NCBI GenBank assembly: GCA_945877815.1
Contig: CAMDWJ010000023.1
Coordinates: 1 to 64,000, forward strand
DNA length: 64,000 nucleotides
Reading direction: 5' to 3'
DNA from: Caenispirillum bisanense
Lineage (GTDB): Bacteria; Pseudomonadota; Alphaproteobacteria; Rhodospirillales; UBA2165
Below, in pieces: positions 1-6,608 of this stretch. The notes beneath the pieces are model-generated. The model was not told the DNA's origin, searched no databases, and worked only from the letters and a program-made list of their open reading frames with translations. The position numbers and the translations under genes are program-made. How positions within the stretch are numbered: position 1 is the stretch's first letter; each line of letters begins with the position of its first letter.

Positions 1-1
1 T

Positions 2-133
2 CGTCTTGAGGGCCTCAATGCCATCTTCAAGGCGGCAAGGGCTCGCGCCCGCGGTTACCGGAAAACCGCCACATTCATAACCGTCATCTACCTAATAGCC
101 GCTCCGCTGCCCGAGATCCTCAAATCCACTTGA
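2..133 (+). mobile_element. C-terminal end of an ISL3-like transposase (runs off the left edge)
   Basis: The open frame enters from the left edge and ends in TGA at 131-133, giving 43 residues. They include RLEGLNAIFKAARARARGY and end in IYLIAAPLPEILKST. This tail resembles the C-terminus of ISL3-family DDE transposases, where 'NARxEGLN..ARARARGY' precedes a hydrophobic end. Only the tail is visible, so catalytic residues and the left terminus are outside the window. The right end of the element must lie between 133 and about 168, where a beheaded regulator gene begins. I could not define the terminal inverted repeat from one end. The family call rests on recognition of the tail only. Confidence 0.7.
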
Positions 134-167
134 AACGTCGAGGAGCCAAGATTTTTCGATTATCGAT

Positions 168-422
168 TTGAGGCGGCGGCTGGCCAAACGCCTGAGCTAT
201 CTCAACAACGAAAGCTCGATTCGCAATTCGGGCGGCGGGCTCAAGATGACCGTGCGGGTCAGCCAGGACGAATTGATCGCCATGATGGGCGTCTCCCAGC
301 ACGAGGCGATCCACAAGCAGCTCCAGCTGTGGAGCCAGCAGGGCATCATCGACATGGACAAGGGCTGGGTCAGCGTCAAGAACCAGCCCGCCTTGGTCGA
401 GATCGTCACCGAGGATTTCTAG
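168..422 (+). pseudogene. Crp/Fnr-type regulator, C-terminal winged-helix fragment
   Basis: The 84-residue frame (TTG at 168) reads like the end of a Crp/Fnr activator. 'RRRLAKRLSYL' matches the dimer-helix end, and 'VSQDELIAMMGVSQHEAIHKQL' through 'GIIDMDKGWVSV' forms the DNA-binding winged helix. The roughly 140-residue cyclic-nucleotide-binding domain that should precede it is missing. In its place is a transposase tail ending at 133. The frame stays open upstream to 99 without an obvious start codon. I infer truncation by insertion. If the fragment is expressed it would make a sensorless DNA-binding domain. Confidence 0.65.
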
Positions 423-443
423 GGCTTCAAGAAGGCAAGGGTT

Positions 444-486
444 CACCCCCACCCCAGCCCTTCCCCCTCAAGGGGGAGGGTGATTT
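444..486. repeat. Dispersed C-rich palindromic repeat
   Basis: A C-rich lead is followed by a short stem (TCCCCC, loop TCAA, GGGGGA). The same design, 'CCCCACCCCA-CCCT', a G/C stem, then 'GATTT', recurs at 32082-32128 between glyQ and glyS. It is a dispersed intergenic palindrome and may also act as a transcript-stabilising or terminating hairpin after the regulator fragment. Confidence 0.6.
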
Positions 487-573
487 ATTTTGGGGAAATG
501 CGTGCTATTGCCCCGCCCGGCCGGCGCTTGTAGGGTCCCCCCGCTTACAGCCCAGCCAGCCGAGGACACCCCG

Positions 574-897
574 ATGACCGACCAGATCCGCGCCGCCCAT
601 ATCCTGATTTCCCATGCCGAGTCCGATTCGGCCTCCGCCAGCAGCCTGACCCGCGACGATGCCCAAAAGCAGATCGAGACCCTCAAGGCCCGCATCGCAA
701 AGGGCGAGGATTTCGCCGAGATCGCGAAGGACAATTCCGACTGCCCGTCATCGCGGGCCGGCGGCGATCTGGGCTTTTTCCGCAAGGGTGCGATGGTGCC
801 GGAATTCGAGGTCGCGGCCTTCGCGCTCGAGGTCGGTGCCACCAGCGACGTGGTCGAGACCGCGTTCGGGTTCCACCTGATCCAGCGCACCGGCTGA
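574..897 (+). CDS. Small cytoplasmic parvulin-type peptidyl-prolyl cis-trans isomerase
   Basis: The 107-residue protein is essentially one PpiC/rotamase domain. It opens with 'RAAHILISH' and contains 'GEDFAEIAKDNSDCPSS' and 'GGDLGFFRKGAMVPEFEVAAFAL', ending 'TAFGFHLIQRTG', all standard parvulin landmarks. It catalyses isomerisation of X-Pro peptide bonds. No signal peptide or membrane segment is present, so it acts in the cytoplasm like single-domain PpiC. The ATG at 574 is chosen because CGAGGA lies 8 nt upstream; an earlier in-frame ATG at 490 adds unrelated low-complexity sequence. It is probably transcribed alone, 75 bp before the exporter gene. Confidence 0.9.
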   Translation: MTDQIRAAHILISHAESDSASASSLTRDDAQKQIETLKARIAKGEDFAEIAKDNSDCPSSRAGGDLGFFRKGAMVPEFEVAAFALEVGATSDVVETAFGFHLIQRTG

Positions 898-908
898 GGT
901 GTTGCCCC

Positions 909-972
909 CCATTTTGTTGCAGAGCGCCATTTTGTTGCAGATATGGGCCGACCGGCCCACATTGGGCCGGTC
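909..972. promoter_or_regulatory. Tandem 15-bp repeats plus a perfect 10-bp palindrome upstream of the ABC exporter
   Basis: The 15-mer ccattttgttgcaga occurs twice, at 909-923 and 927-941, a period of 18 bp. It is followed by a perfect inverted repeat, gaccggccca (950-959) and tgggccggtc (963-972), with a 3-nt loop. The palindrome ends exactly before the ATG at 973. Direct repeats plus a palindrome are the usual look of a repressor operator, or of a translation-controlling hairpin. The role is inferred from position only. Confidence 0.45.
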
Positions 973-2913
973 ATGATCTCCCCCCATGCACGGGCGCACG
1001 CCCACGCCGCGCCCGAGACGGCGGCCGAGCTGAAGCCACCCGCCAAGAAGCTCAACGATTGGAGCGCGCTGCGCTCGCTCGCCCCCTATCTGTGGCCGAA
1101 AGCCGCCGAGCCGGGGGCGACCGACATCCGGGCGCGCATCCTGGTGGCACTCCTGCTGCTCGCGACCTCCAAGGCCGTCACGGTCTGCATCCCCATCGTC
1201 TTCAAGACCGTGATCGATACGCTGCGCCTGCCGGACTCCCAGGGCTGGATCGTCGTGCCGGTCACACTCCTGTTCGCCTATGGCGCGATGCGCATCGCGG
1301 CGCAAGGTTTTGCCGAGCTGCGCGAAGCGGTCTTCGCCAAGGTCGCCCAGCGCGCCATGCGCCAGGCCGGGCTCAAGACCTTCCAGCATCTGCATCGCCT
1401 CGCACTTCGTTATCACCTCGACCGCCACACCGGCGGCCTCAGCCGCGCGGTCGAACGCGGCACCTTGGGCATCGATGCCCTGCTCGATTCGATGCTGTTC
1501 AACGTGATCCCGACCATGATCGAGATCGTGATGGTCTGCACCGTGCTGTGGGTGATGTTCGATGTGCGCTTCGCCGCCGTCACCTTTGGCACCATCGTCA
1601 TTTATGCCGCTTGGACGATGATCGTCACCGATTGGCGGCTCAAATACCGCCGCCAGATGAACGAGATGGAGGGCGAGGCCTCCAACAAGGCGGTCGATTC
1701 GCTCCTCAATTACGAAACCGTCAAATATTTCGGCAACGAGGCGCACGAGGCGAAGCGCTACGACAAGGCCCTGCAATCTTACGAGGCCGCCGCCATCAAG
1801 GCGCATGTCTCGCTCTCGCTGCTCAATGTCGGGCAAGGCAGCGTCGTCGCGGTCGGTGTCACCACCATCATGCTGATGGCGGCCTTCGGCGTGCAGGCCG
1901 GAATCATGACGCTCGGCGACATCGTCATGGTGAACGCCTTCCTCATCCAGTTGTATCTGCCGCTCAACCGCCTCGGCATGGTCTACCGCGAGATCAAGCA
2001 ATCCTTGATCGACATGGACGAGATGTTCGGCCTGTTGCGCGTCACCCCCGAGATCGCCGATAAGCCGGATGCCAAGCCGCTGGAGCCCAAGGGTGGCGAG
2101 ATCGCCTTCGAAGACGTCGATTTCGATTACAACCCCAACCGCCGCGTGCTCAAGGGCGTGTCCTTCCGCGTGCCGGCCGGAAAAAAGGTCGCCATCGTGG
2201 GGCCGAGCGGCGCCGGCAAATCCACCATCTCGCGCCTGCTCTATCGCTTCTACGACGTGACCGGCGGGCGCATCACCATCGACGGGCAAGATATCCGCGA
2301 TGTGACGCAAGACAGCGTGCGCGCGGCCATCGGCGTGGTGCCGCAAGATACCGTGCTGTTCAACGATACGGTCTATTACAACATCGCCTATGGCCGCCCG
2401 GATGCGACCAAGGACGAGATCGAGCAGGCGGCCAAGCTCGCCGCCATCCACGATTTCATCGTCAGCATGCCGGACGGCTATGAGACGCGCGTGGGCGAGC
2501 GCGGGCTGAAACTATCGGGCGGCGAGAAGCAGCGCGTCGCCATCGCGCGCACGATCCTCAAAGGGCCGCAGATCTTGCTGTTCGACGAGGCGACGAGTGC
2601 GCTCGATACCCACACGGAAAAGGAAATCCAGAAATCCCTGCCCGAGGTTTCGGCCGACCGCACGACCCTGGTGATCGCGCACCGCCTCTCCACCGTGGTG
2701 GATGCCCACCAGATCCTGGTGCTCGAACACGGCTCCATCGTGGAGCGCGGCACGCACCGCGATTTGCTGGCCCGCCCGCACGGCATCTATGCCCATATGT
2801 GGGCGCGCCAGCAGGAACAGCAGCAGGCCGAGGACGTGCTGAAACACGCCGCCGAGGAAGAGGCGATCGCGGCGGCGGCCGTGACGGAGACGGCACCGCA
2901 GGCGGCGCAGTAG
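973..2913 (+). CDS. Atm1/HMT-type ABC exporter (fused permease and ATPase)
   Basis: This 646-residue half-transporter has an N-terminal six-helix permease and a C-terminal nucleotide-binding domain. Seen in the ATPase: Walker A 'GPSGAGKST' (about 410-418), 'GVVPQDTVLFNDTV' Q-loop, signature 'LSGGEKQ' (about 514), Walker B 'LLFDEATSALD' and H-loop 'IAHRLST' (His about 570). 'LNYETVKYFGNE' in the permease is a hallmark of Atm1/ABCB7-like exporters, which export glutathione- or persulfide-linked species and support Fe-S or heavy-metal homeostasis. The start could instead be ATG 943, which would put the palindrome at 950-972 inside the gene. The C-terminus is Ala/Glu-rich. It works as a homodimer in the inner membrane. 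Confidence 0.92.
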   Translation: MISPHARAHAHAAPETAAELKPPAKKLNDWSALRSLAPYLWPKAAEPGATDIRARILVALLLLATSKAVTVCIPIVFKTVIDTLRLPDSQGWIVVPVTLLFAYGAMRIAAQGFAELREAVFAKVAQRAMRQAGLKTFQHLHRLALRYHLDRHTGGLSRAVERGTLGIDALLDSMLFNVIPTMIEIVMVCTVLWVMFDVRFAAVTFGTIVIYAAWTMIVTDWRLKYRRQMNEMEGEASNKAVDSLLNYETVKYFGNEAHEAKRYDKALQSYEAAAIKAHVSLSLLNVGQGSVVAVGVTTIMLMAAFGVQAGIMTLGDIVMVNAFLIQLYLPLNRLGMVYREIKQSLIDMDEMFGLLRVTPEIADKPDAKPLEPKGGEIAFEDVDFDYNPNRRVLKGVSFRVPAGKKVAIVGPSGAGKSTISRLLYRFYDVTGGRITIDGQDIRDVTQDSVRAAIGVVPQDTVLFNDTVYYNIAYGRPDATKDEIEQAAKLAAIHDFIVSMPDGYETRVGERGLKLSGGEKQRVAIARTILKGPQILLFDEATSALDTHTEKEIQKSLPEVSADRTTLVIAHRLSTVVDAHQILVLEHGSIVERGTHRDLLARPHGIYAHMWARQQEQQQAEDVLKHAAEEEAIAAAAVTETAPQAAQ

Positions 2914-2972
2914 CCGCAGGCCGAATGGGGATGGCCGGGTTGGCCATTCGGCCGTCTGAGTAAAAATCTTAA

Positions 2973-3006
2973 GCCGTCATGCCCGGGCGAAGACCCGGCC
3001 ATCCAT
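2973..3006. repeat. Short palindromic repeat (GTCATGCCCGGG type)
   Basis: 'gccgtcatgcccgggc' followed by 'gaagacccggccatccat' is one unit of the palindromic family also found around 4221, 7816, 14148 and 18193. It sits downstream of the exporter stop and just before an abrupt drop in GC content at about 3060. Confidence 0.55.
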
Positions 3007-3181
3007 TTTTGTCCCTTCCGAGAGAGTCCTCCCCGCGAAAGCAGAATTCCATCCCCTTGCCGTCCCCACGATTGGACAAAATGTCCCATTCAATAGTCGA
3101 CTTGAATTTAGCATTCATCCGAGTCCGCGCGGTTGGCGGCAGTCTAATATTTTAGCTTGGGAATTCTCAGATCAGATTCAT

Positions 3182-3940
3182 TTGTCCTCCGTCGCACAAA
3201 TCAATTGGCCGAATCGTTTCAGTAAACTTATCGGGGACAAGGCGTTTGGATTACTCGTTGCACACCATATTGGACTACCGGTTCCGCTAACCACCGTTAT
3301 TAGTCGTCGGATCGCTCCATTTACTTTTGGGAGACCCACTCATTCTGGTGAAACTTGGATACGAACAGCTCCTGCGGAGCAAATTCCGGGAAAATTTACG
3401 ACCAAACGAGGTTGGATAGACCCATTCAGACTCCTGCGCGCCGAGGATCCAAACGACAATTCCATACGGTCGATACTCGCCCAACACGGCGTCAGACCAT
3501 TTTATTCCGGCGCTCTTATCACCGGCAGTGACGGTCAACTAATAATCGAGGGTAAACGAGGAGAGGGCGAATCATTGATGCTGGGATCGAGCAGGCCTGA
3601 GACATTGCCTGCCCCAATCGAAAGCGATGTCAGATCACTTTATACGCGAACTGAAGCCTCACTTGGTAAAGTTAGATTTGAATGGGTTCACGATGGGCGG
3701 CAAGTCTGGATCGTTCAATTACACTCAGGTGGAACTGAAACTTCACAAAATTATATAACGCCTAAGAAAGCCAAACGCTGGAAAACTTTCGACGTGACGG
3801 CGGGCCTTGAAGAGTTGCGCCGGACCGTGGAAGCTTTGCCGCCTGGCACGGGTCTTATACTTTCGGAACGAATTGGCCTTACTAGTCACTTTGCTGATGT
3901 CATTCGACGAGCGAATATTCCTGCCCGCATGAAACACTAG
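3182..3940 (+). CDS. PEP/pyruvate-binding (ATP-grasp)-like protein, AT-rich and probably 5'-truncated
   Basis: 252 residues from a TTG. 'LIGDKAFGLLVAHHIGLPVP' matches the 'GGKGANLAEM..GLPVP' lid of PEP synthase/PPDK. 'FEWVHDGRQVWIVQLHSGG' resembles the end of the PEP/pyruvate-binding domain, and 'IGLTSHFADVIRRANIPA' resembles the phosphohistidine swivel ('GGMTSHAAVVAR..RP' in the ppdK at 27249). The region is far more AT-rich than its neighbours, with codons such as TTA, ATA and AAT. The frame is open back to 2960 without a start codon, and residues just before 3182 look protein-like, so the 5' end may be lost. The family assignment is by motif; substrate and role are unknown. It may be a foreign, degenerating phosphotransfer enzyme. 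Confidence 0.55.
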   Translation: MSSVAQINWPNRFSKLIGDKAFGLLVAHHIGLPVPLTTVISRRIAPFTFGRPTHSGETWIRTAPAEQIPGKFTTKRGWIDPFRLLRAEDPNDNSIRSILAQHGVRPFYSGALITGSDGQLIIEGKRGEGESLMLGSSRPETLPAPIESDVRSLYTRTEASLGKVRFEWVHDGRQVWIVQLHSGGTETSQNYITPKKAKRWKTFDVTAGLEELRRTVEALPPGTGLILSERIGLTSHFADVIRRANIPARMKH

Positions 3941-4051
3941 ATCGACATTCAAATCCGAATCGTTACGCGCTAATCCATTTGAGATGGCCATAACAAGCGT
4001 GACCATAGCGGATAACTTCTTGAGCCGTCTTAACCAGCCGATTTGCCCACC

Positions 4052-4213
4052 TCAATTCAACTTAAACAGCCCCTTCGCATTCCCGTAAGCCACCGCCTGC
4101 GCCGTCTCGGGCGGCAAATTGGCGAGCAGGCCCGATCGAACGTTCCGGATGGCCTGTTCGTAGACGCCGTCCTGGCCGCCCGCATCCGTGCCCACCATGA
4201 AGCGGTCGAAGGA
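4052..4213 (-). pseudogene. Remnant of an amidohydrolase (C-terminal 50 or so residues)
   Basis: On the minus strand the frame reads 'FDRFMVGTDAGGQDGVYEQ' through 'LPPETAQAVAYGNAKGLF', ending with TGA at 4052-4054. 'RFMVGTD' and 'AVAYGNAKGLF' are typical of the last beta-strand/helix of amidohydrolase-2 (TIM-barrel) proteins, with the Asp as metal ligand. Upstream, the frame runs into a palindromic repeat whose translation is 'MRGLDPRIH', so the first 200 or more residues of the enzyme are gone. It cannot be functional. Confidence 0.7.
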
Positions 4214-4220
4214 CGAAGGA

Positions 4221-4315
4221 TGGATGCGCGGATCAAGTCCGCGCATCCCGGCGATGATAAGAGTCTTTCCGCGCTATCGCGCTTTCATCCGTGGATGACC
4301 AGGACAAGCCCGGCC
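4221..4315. repeat. Palindromic repeat pair that truncates the amidohydrolase remnant
   Basis: 'tggatgcgcggatcaagtcc' and 'gcgcatcccg' form a compact hairpin. After about 40 bp containing 'ccgcgctatcgcgcttt' comes a second arm, 'gtggatgaccaggacaagcc'. The 'cgcgctatcgcgcttt' phrase also occurs inside the two 259-bp elements at 7842 and 18277, so these pieces belong to one repeat family. Confidence 0.55.
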
Positions 4316-4331
4316 CTGCCCCCCAATTTCA

Positions 4332-4634
4332 TCACGCGATCGCGTCCAGCCCCTTGCGCTCCACGATGTCCAAAAGCCGCGCCGCAGCGCCGCTCGGCTT
4401 CTTCGTTCCTTGTTCCCACGCGGCGACGGTCGATTTGCCGACATTCAGGAAGGCCGCGAAGACGGCTTGGCTGGCTTTCGCGCCGCGGCGGATTTCCGTC
4501 ACCTCCGCAGCCGTGAAGTCGCGCACGGGCGGCAGGCACAGCGCGTCGAATTCGCGCATGGTGAGATCGGACACGAGGCCGATCTCGTGCAAATCCTTCA
4601 TCGAGGCGAGAACATCCTTCCGTATGCTACTCAT
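4332..4634 (-). CDS. XRE/HigA-like antitoxin-type regulator
   Basis: 100 residues. A 'MREFDALCLPPVRDFTAAEV' lead is followed by a helix-turn-helix 'SQAVFAAFLNVGKSTVAAWEQGTKKPSGAAARLL'. This is the standard shape of HigA antitoxins that partner RelE/HigB toxins, where the HTH domain autorepresses the operon. The ATG at 4634 overlaps the stop of the upstream HTH gene (ATGA), so the two are translationally coupled. It is the last gene of a four-gene minus-strand operon starting with the toxin at 5670. No second toxin is visible beside it, so its partner is unclear. Confidence 0.8.
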   Translation of the reverse strand: MSSIRKDVLASMKDLHEIGLVSDLTMREFDALCLPPVRDFTAAEVTEIRRGAKASQAVFAAFLNVGKSTVAAWEQGTKKPSGAAARLLDIVERKGLDAIA

Positions 4635-4930
4635 GAAGCCGTACTCTCCAACACCTTCGCCACCTCGTCCGGCATCTTCGCGATGACGCGCAGATAATTC
4701 TGCGCCGCCGCGTCGGGCAAGCGGCGACCCTGTTCCCAATCGCGCAAGCTACCGACCGGGATTCCGAAGCGGGCGGCGAAAGCATCCTGCGATAGACCGG
4801 TGGCCGCGCGCGCGCGGCGCACGAACATCGCACTCCGCCCGCGCGCATATTCATCGTCGGTCAGCGGCGCATCGTAATCGTAATCCGGTTCAACGAGAGA
4901 CTTCGGGGTAGCGTCTTTGTTCTCGCTCAT
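4631..4930 (-). CDS. Helix-turn-helix antitoxin-type protein
   Basis: 99 residues with an acidic N-terminus ('DYDYDAPLTDDEYARGR') and a HTH 'GLSQDAFAARFGIPVGSLRDWEQGRRLPDAAAQNYLRVI'. This arrangement is typical of antitoxins from BrnTA/HigBA-like loci: an N-terminal toxin-binding tail and a C-terminal Xre-type DNA-binding domain. It begins 9 nt after the stop of the preceding XRE gene and ends overlapping the next one by ATGA. It is a bona fide gene by length, codon use and coupling; its toxin partner is not obvious. Confidence 0.8.
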   Translation of the reverse strand: MSENKDATPKSLVEPDYDYDAPLTDDEYARGRSAMFVRRARAATGLSQDAFAARFGIPVGSLRDWEQGRRLPDAAAQNYLRVIAKMPDEVAKVLESTAS

Positions 4931-4939
4931 TTGCTTTCC

Positions 4940-5302
4940 TCACGGTATCGCCGGGTCGTCCGCGCGCGCGGCGGTCTTGCCCGGCTCGCGGATGTCGCCC
5001 AGGCCCGCGATCTTGACGTCGCCCTCGGGAAACCGCGCATGCAGTTCCAAGGTGCCGCCCATCGCCTCGACAAAACGGCGCAGCGTGTGCAGCATCATGT
5101 CGGTCTTGCGCTCCAGCCGGGAAATCGCCCCCTGATCGACCTTCAGGATTTCCGCCAATTGTTCCTGGGACAATTCGAGTGCCGTGCGCAGCTCCCGCAG
5201 CGCCATTTCCCGGCGCAAGACCTGGGCCTTTTCCGCCACGCGATCCTGCGAGGTGCGCGGCATTTTCGCGACCAGAGTCGAAAACGATTTATGCCCGCTC
5301 AT
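4940..5302 (-). CDS. XRE-family antitoxin (HigA-like) paired with the toxin at 5670
   Basis: 120 residues. The HTH is 'ELSQEQLAEILKVDQGAISRLE', followed by 'FVEAMGGTLELHARFPEG', a common C-terminal strand of XRE antitoxins. The start ATG (5302) overlaps the toxin's TGA by ATGA, so toxin comes first and antitoxin second, the classical higBA order. The antitoxin should bind and neutralise the RelE-fold toxin and repress the promoter at 5671-5828. A short charged tail (ending 'ADDPAIP') lies beyond the conserved part. Confidence 0.87.
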   Translation of the reverse strand: MSGHKSFSTLVAKMPRTSQDRVAEKAQVLRREMALRELRTALELSQEQLAEILKVDQGAISRLERKTDMMLHTLRRFVEAMGGTLELHARFPEGDVKIAGLGDIREPGKTAARADDPAIP

Positions 5303-5670
5303 TTCAATAACCCTTCCGCGCGAAGTTCGGCCAAATGAACGTCGTAGAGAGCGTCGGCCTTGGGCACGTTCTCGTCATACCAGCGATCGTTTCCGCCCTT
5401 GTGCCCGCCGAGGAGCAAAATCGCCGTCCGCAGCGGATTGAACGCATATAAAATCCGGATCGGGTTTCCGCCATGCTGAACCCGCAACTCACGCATATGT
5501 TCGTGGCGCGACGACGCGATCCCGGACGAATAGGGAAACCTCAAGCTCGGGCCCTGTTCCTCCAACAATCGGACGCAGGCCGCGATATCGACCTGCGCGC
5601 CGTCGTCCAGCGCGGTCCACCAATTCTCGAACTCGTCCGTATGTTCGAGCGCCCATGTCATATCATACAT
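5299..5670 (-). CDS. RelE/HigB-family toxin (phage Gp49-like, DUF891)
   Basis: 123 residues. 'FENWWTALDDGAQVDIAACVRLLEEQGPSLRFPYSSGI' followed by 'HEHMRELRVQHGGNPIRILYAF' and 'AILLLGGHKGGNDRWYDENVPKA' is the standard layout of HigB/Gp49-like mRNA interferases that cleave transcripts in the ribosome. 'MRELR' and 'RILYAF' form the beta-sheet core. The ATG at 5670 has AGGA about 5 nt upstream on the minus strand; a second ATG at 5661 is possible. It is the first gene of the operon and is followed by its cognate antitoxin with an ATGA overlap. Confidence 0.88.
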   Translation of the reverse strand: MYDMTWALEHTDEFENWWTALDDGAQVDIAACVRLLEEQGPSLRFPYSSGIASSRHEHMRELRVQHGGNPIRILYAFNPLRTAILLLGGHKGGNDRWYDENVPKADALYDVHLAELRAEGLLK

Positions 5671-5828
5671 ATGTCCTAGAGAACATAAAATCCACCACGC
5701 GCCGGAAGCCTCGCCCCCTTGCGCGGCCTCCGGGCGCTGCCTATTTTGTTCTTGTTATGTTCTTTTCGTCAAGCAGGTACGCAAAATGTTGACATATGTT
5801 AACATGCAAACCATAGTCGGACTGTGCG
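5671..5828. promoter_or_regulatory. Divergent promoter/operator region between two toxin-antitoxin loci
   Basis: 158 bp separate two divergent operons. Seen: agaacataa (5680-5688) is inversely repeated as ttatgttct (5755-5763), and tgttgacatatgttaaca (5787-5804) is an 18-bp near-perfect palindrome with one mismatched pair. The latter contains TTGACA-like bases and lies just upstream of the gene at 5829. These are plausible binding sites for the two antitoxins. The middle (5691-5740) is GC-rich without a clear signal. Confidence 0.5.
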
Positions 5829-6074
5829 ATGGCTCGACCGCGCCATCCCAATAAGGAAGTCGAGGAGGCGGTGGCCTATGCCGAATCGCTCCGTTGGACA
5901 TGGCGGGCGCTCGGCCATTGGGGCCGATTGTTCTGTCCGCACGCCGACCGGGACGGATGCCAAGTCGGCATTTTCAGTACGCCCAAAAATGCGGGCAACC
6001 ATGCGCGGCAGATTATCCGCGCCATAGATCGCTGTCCGCATGCGAAGGAGAAAGCCGACGATGAAAAATTATGA
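5829..6074 (+). CDS. Small HicA-like / putative toxin protein
   Basis: 81 residues: 'VAYAESLRWTWR..GHWGRLFCPHADRDGCQVGIFSTPKNAGNHARQI' summarises it. The pattern 'H-WGRL-CPH--R--C-V-I-STPKN-GNHARQ-' is a conserved small family that I know only as hypothetical or HicA-like. The GH/K-rich substrate face and the Cys-Pro-His motif suggest an RNA-acting toxin, but this is inference. Its last 14 bases overlap the start of a DNA-binding partner, the usual toxin-antitoxin architecture. The promoter palindrome at 5787-5804 lies 24 bp upstream. Confidence 0.7.
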   Translation: MARPRHPNKEVEEAVAYAESLRWTWRALGHWGRLFCPHADRDGCQVGIFSTPKNAGNHARQIIRAIDRCPHAKEKADDEKL

Positions 6075-6597
6075 ATTCAGCATCATCGCCTCCGGCCTGG
6101 ACCCAGAGGCGCCGGATTTCGAAACCCGCTTCTTCGAGGCGGGTTGCGACGATGCGACGATTTCATTCCAGAAGGGTCATATCATCGTCGATTTCACGCG
6201 GGAGGCGGAGTCGCTGGATGTGGCGTTGTCGTCGGCGATCGAGGCCGTGTTGTCGGCGGGCGCCAAGGTGGATCGCGTGGAACCGGACCCGCTGGTGAGT
6301 CTGATCGAAATCGCGGCGCGCACTGGCATGAGCCGCGCCGCCATGACGCAATATTCCAAGGGCCAACGCGGGAAAAATTTCCCTTCCCCGGTGGCGAAGA
6401 TCACATCGGAAAGTTCCTTGTGGGATTGGGCAACGGTGGCCGAATGGCTCTACCGCCACGATAAAGTGAGCCTCGATGTCGCCGTGGAGGCCCAGATCGT
6501 CAAAGAGGCGAATGGGGCCATCTCGTCGGGTGTGGCGCATATGGCGGATCGTCTCAGCGCACTGGCTGCAAAATACCGCCAATCGCTCGCGGCCTGA
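6061..6597 (+). CDS. HTH partner (antitoxin-like) of the HicA-like protein
   Basis: 178 residues. The N-terminal 80 residues ('MKNYEFSIIASGLD', 'FFEAGCDDATISFQKGHIIVDF', 'ALSSAIEAVLSAG') form a predicted alpha/beta domain. The C-terminal part is a MerR/AlpA-like helix-turn-helix, 'LIEIAARTGMSRAAMTQYSKGQRG', followed by 'SSLWDWATVAEWLYRH'. The ATG at 6061 lies inside the preceding gene, so the pair is coupled. I infer a two-gene toxin-antitoxin-like unit, with this protein as DNA-binding neutraliser. Length and motif order match homologues next to the 'CPH/STPKN' family as I recall them; no activity is demonstrated. Confidence 0.7.
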   Translation: MKNYEFSIIASGLDPEAPDFETRFFEAGCDDATISFQKGHIIVDFTREAESLDVALSSAIEAVLSAGAKVDRVEPDPLVSLIEIAARTGMSRAAMTQYSKGQRGKNFPSPVAKITSESSLWDWATVAEWLYRHDKVSLDVAVEAQIVKEANGAISSGVAHMADRLSALAAKYRQSLAA

Positions 6598-6608
6598 ACG
6601 GCGCGGCC

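Noticed and set aside
909-941. Two direct repeats that could be the beginning of a CRISPR array
   Set aside because: Only two 15-bp copies with a 3-bp spacer; no array, no cas genes anywhere in the window.
748-2451. Long open frame on the minus strand opposite the ABC exporter
   Set aside because: It lies antisense to a clear exporter with intact ATPase motifs, has a low-complexity His/Asp/Arg-rich composition and no domain; a GC-driven shadow.
3941-4051. Short stretch after the AT-rich gene
   Set aside because: No open frame, stem or repeat above chance; left unannotated.
4214-4246. Start of a small gene encoding MRGLDPRIH...
   Set aside because: This peptide is the translation of the palindromic repeat, not an evolved coding sequence.
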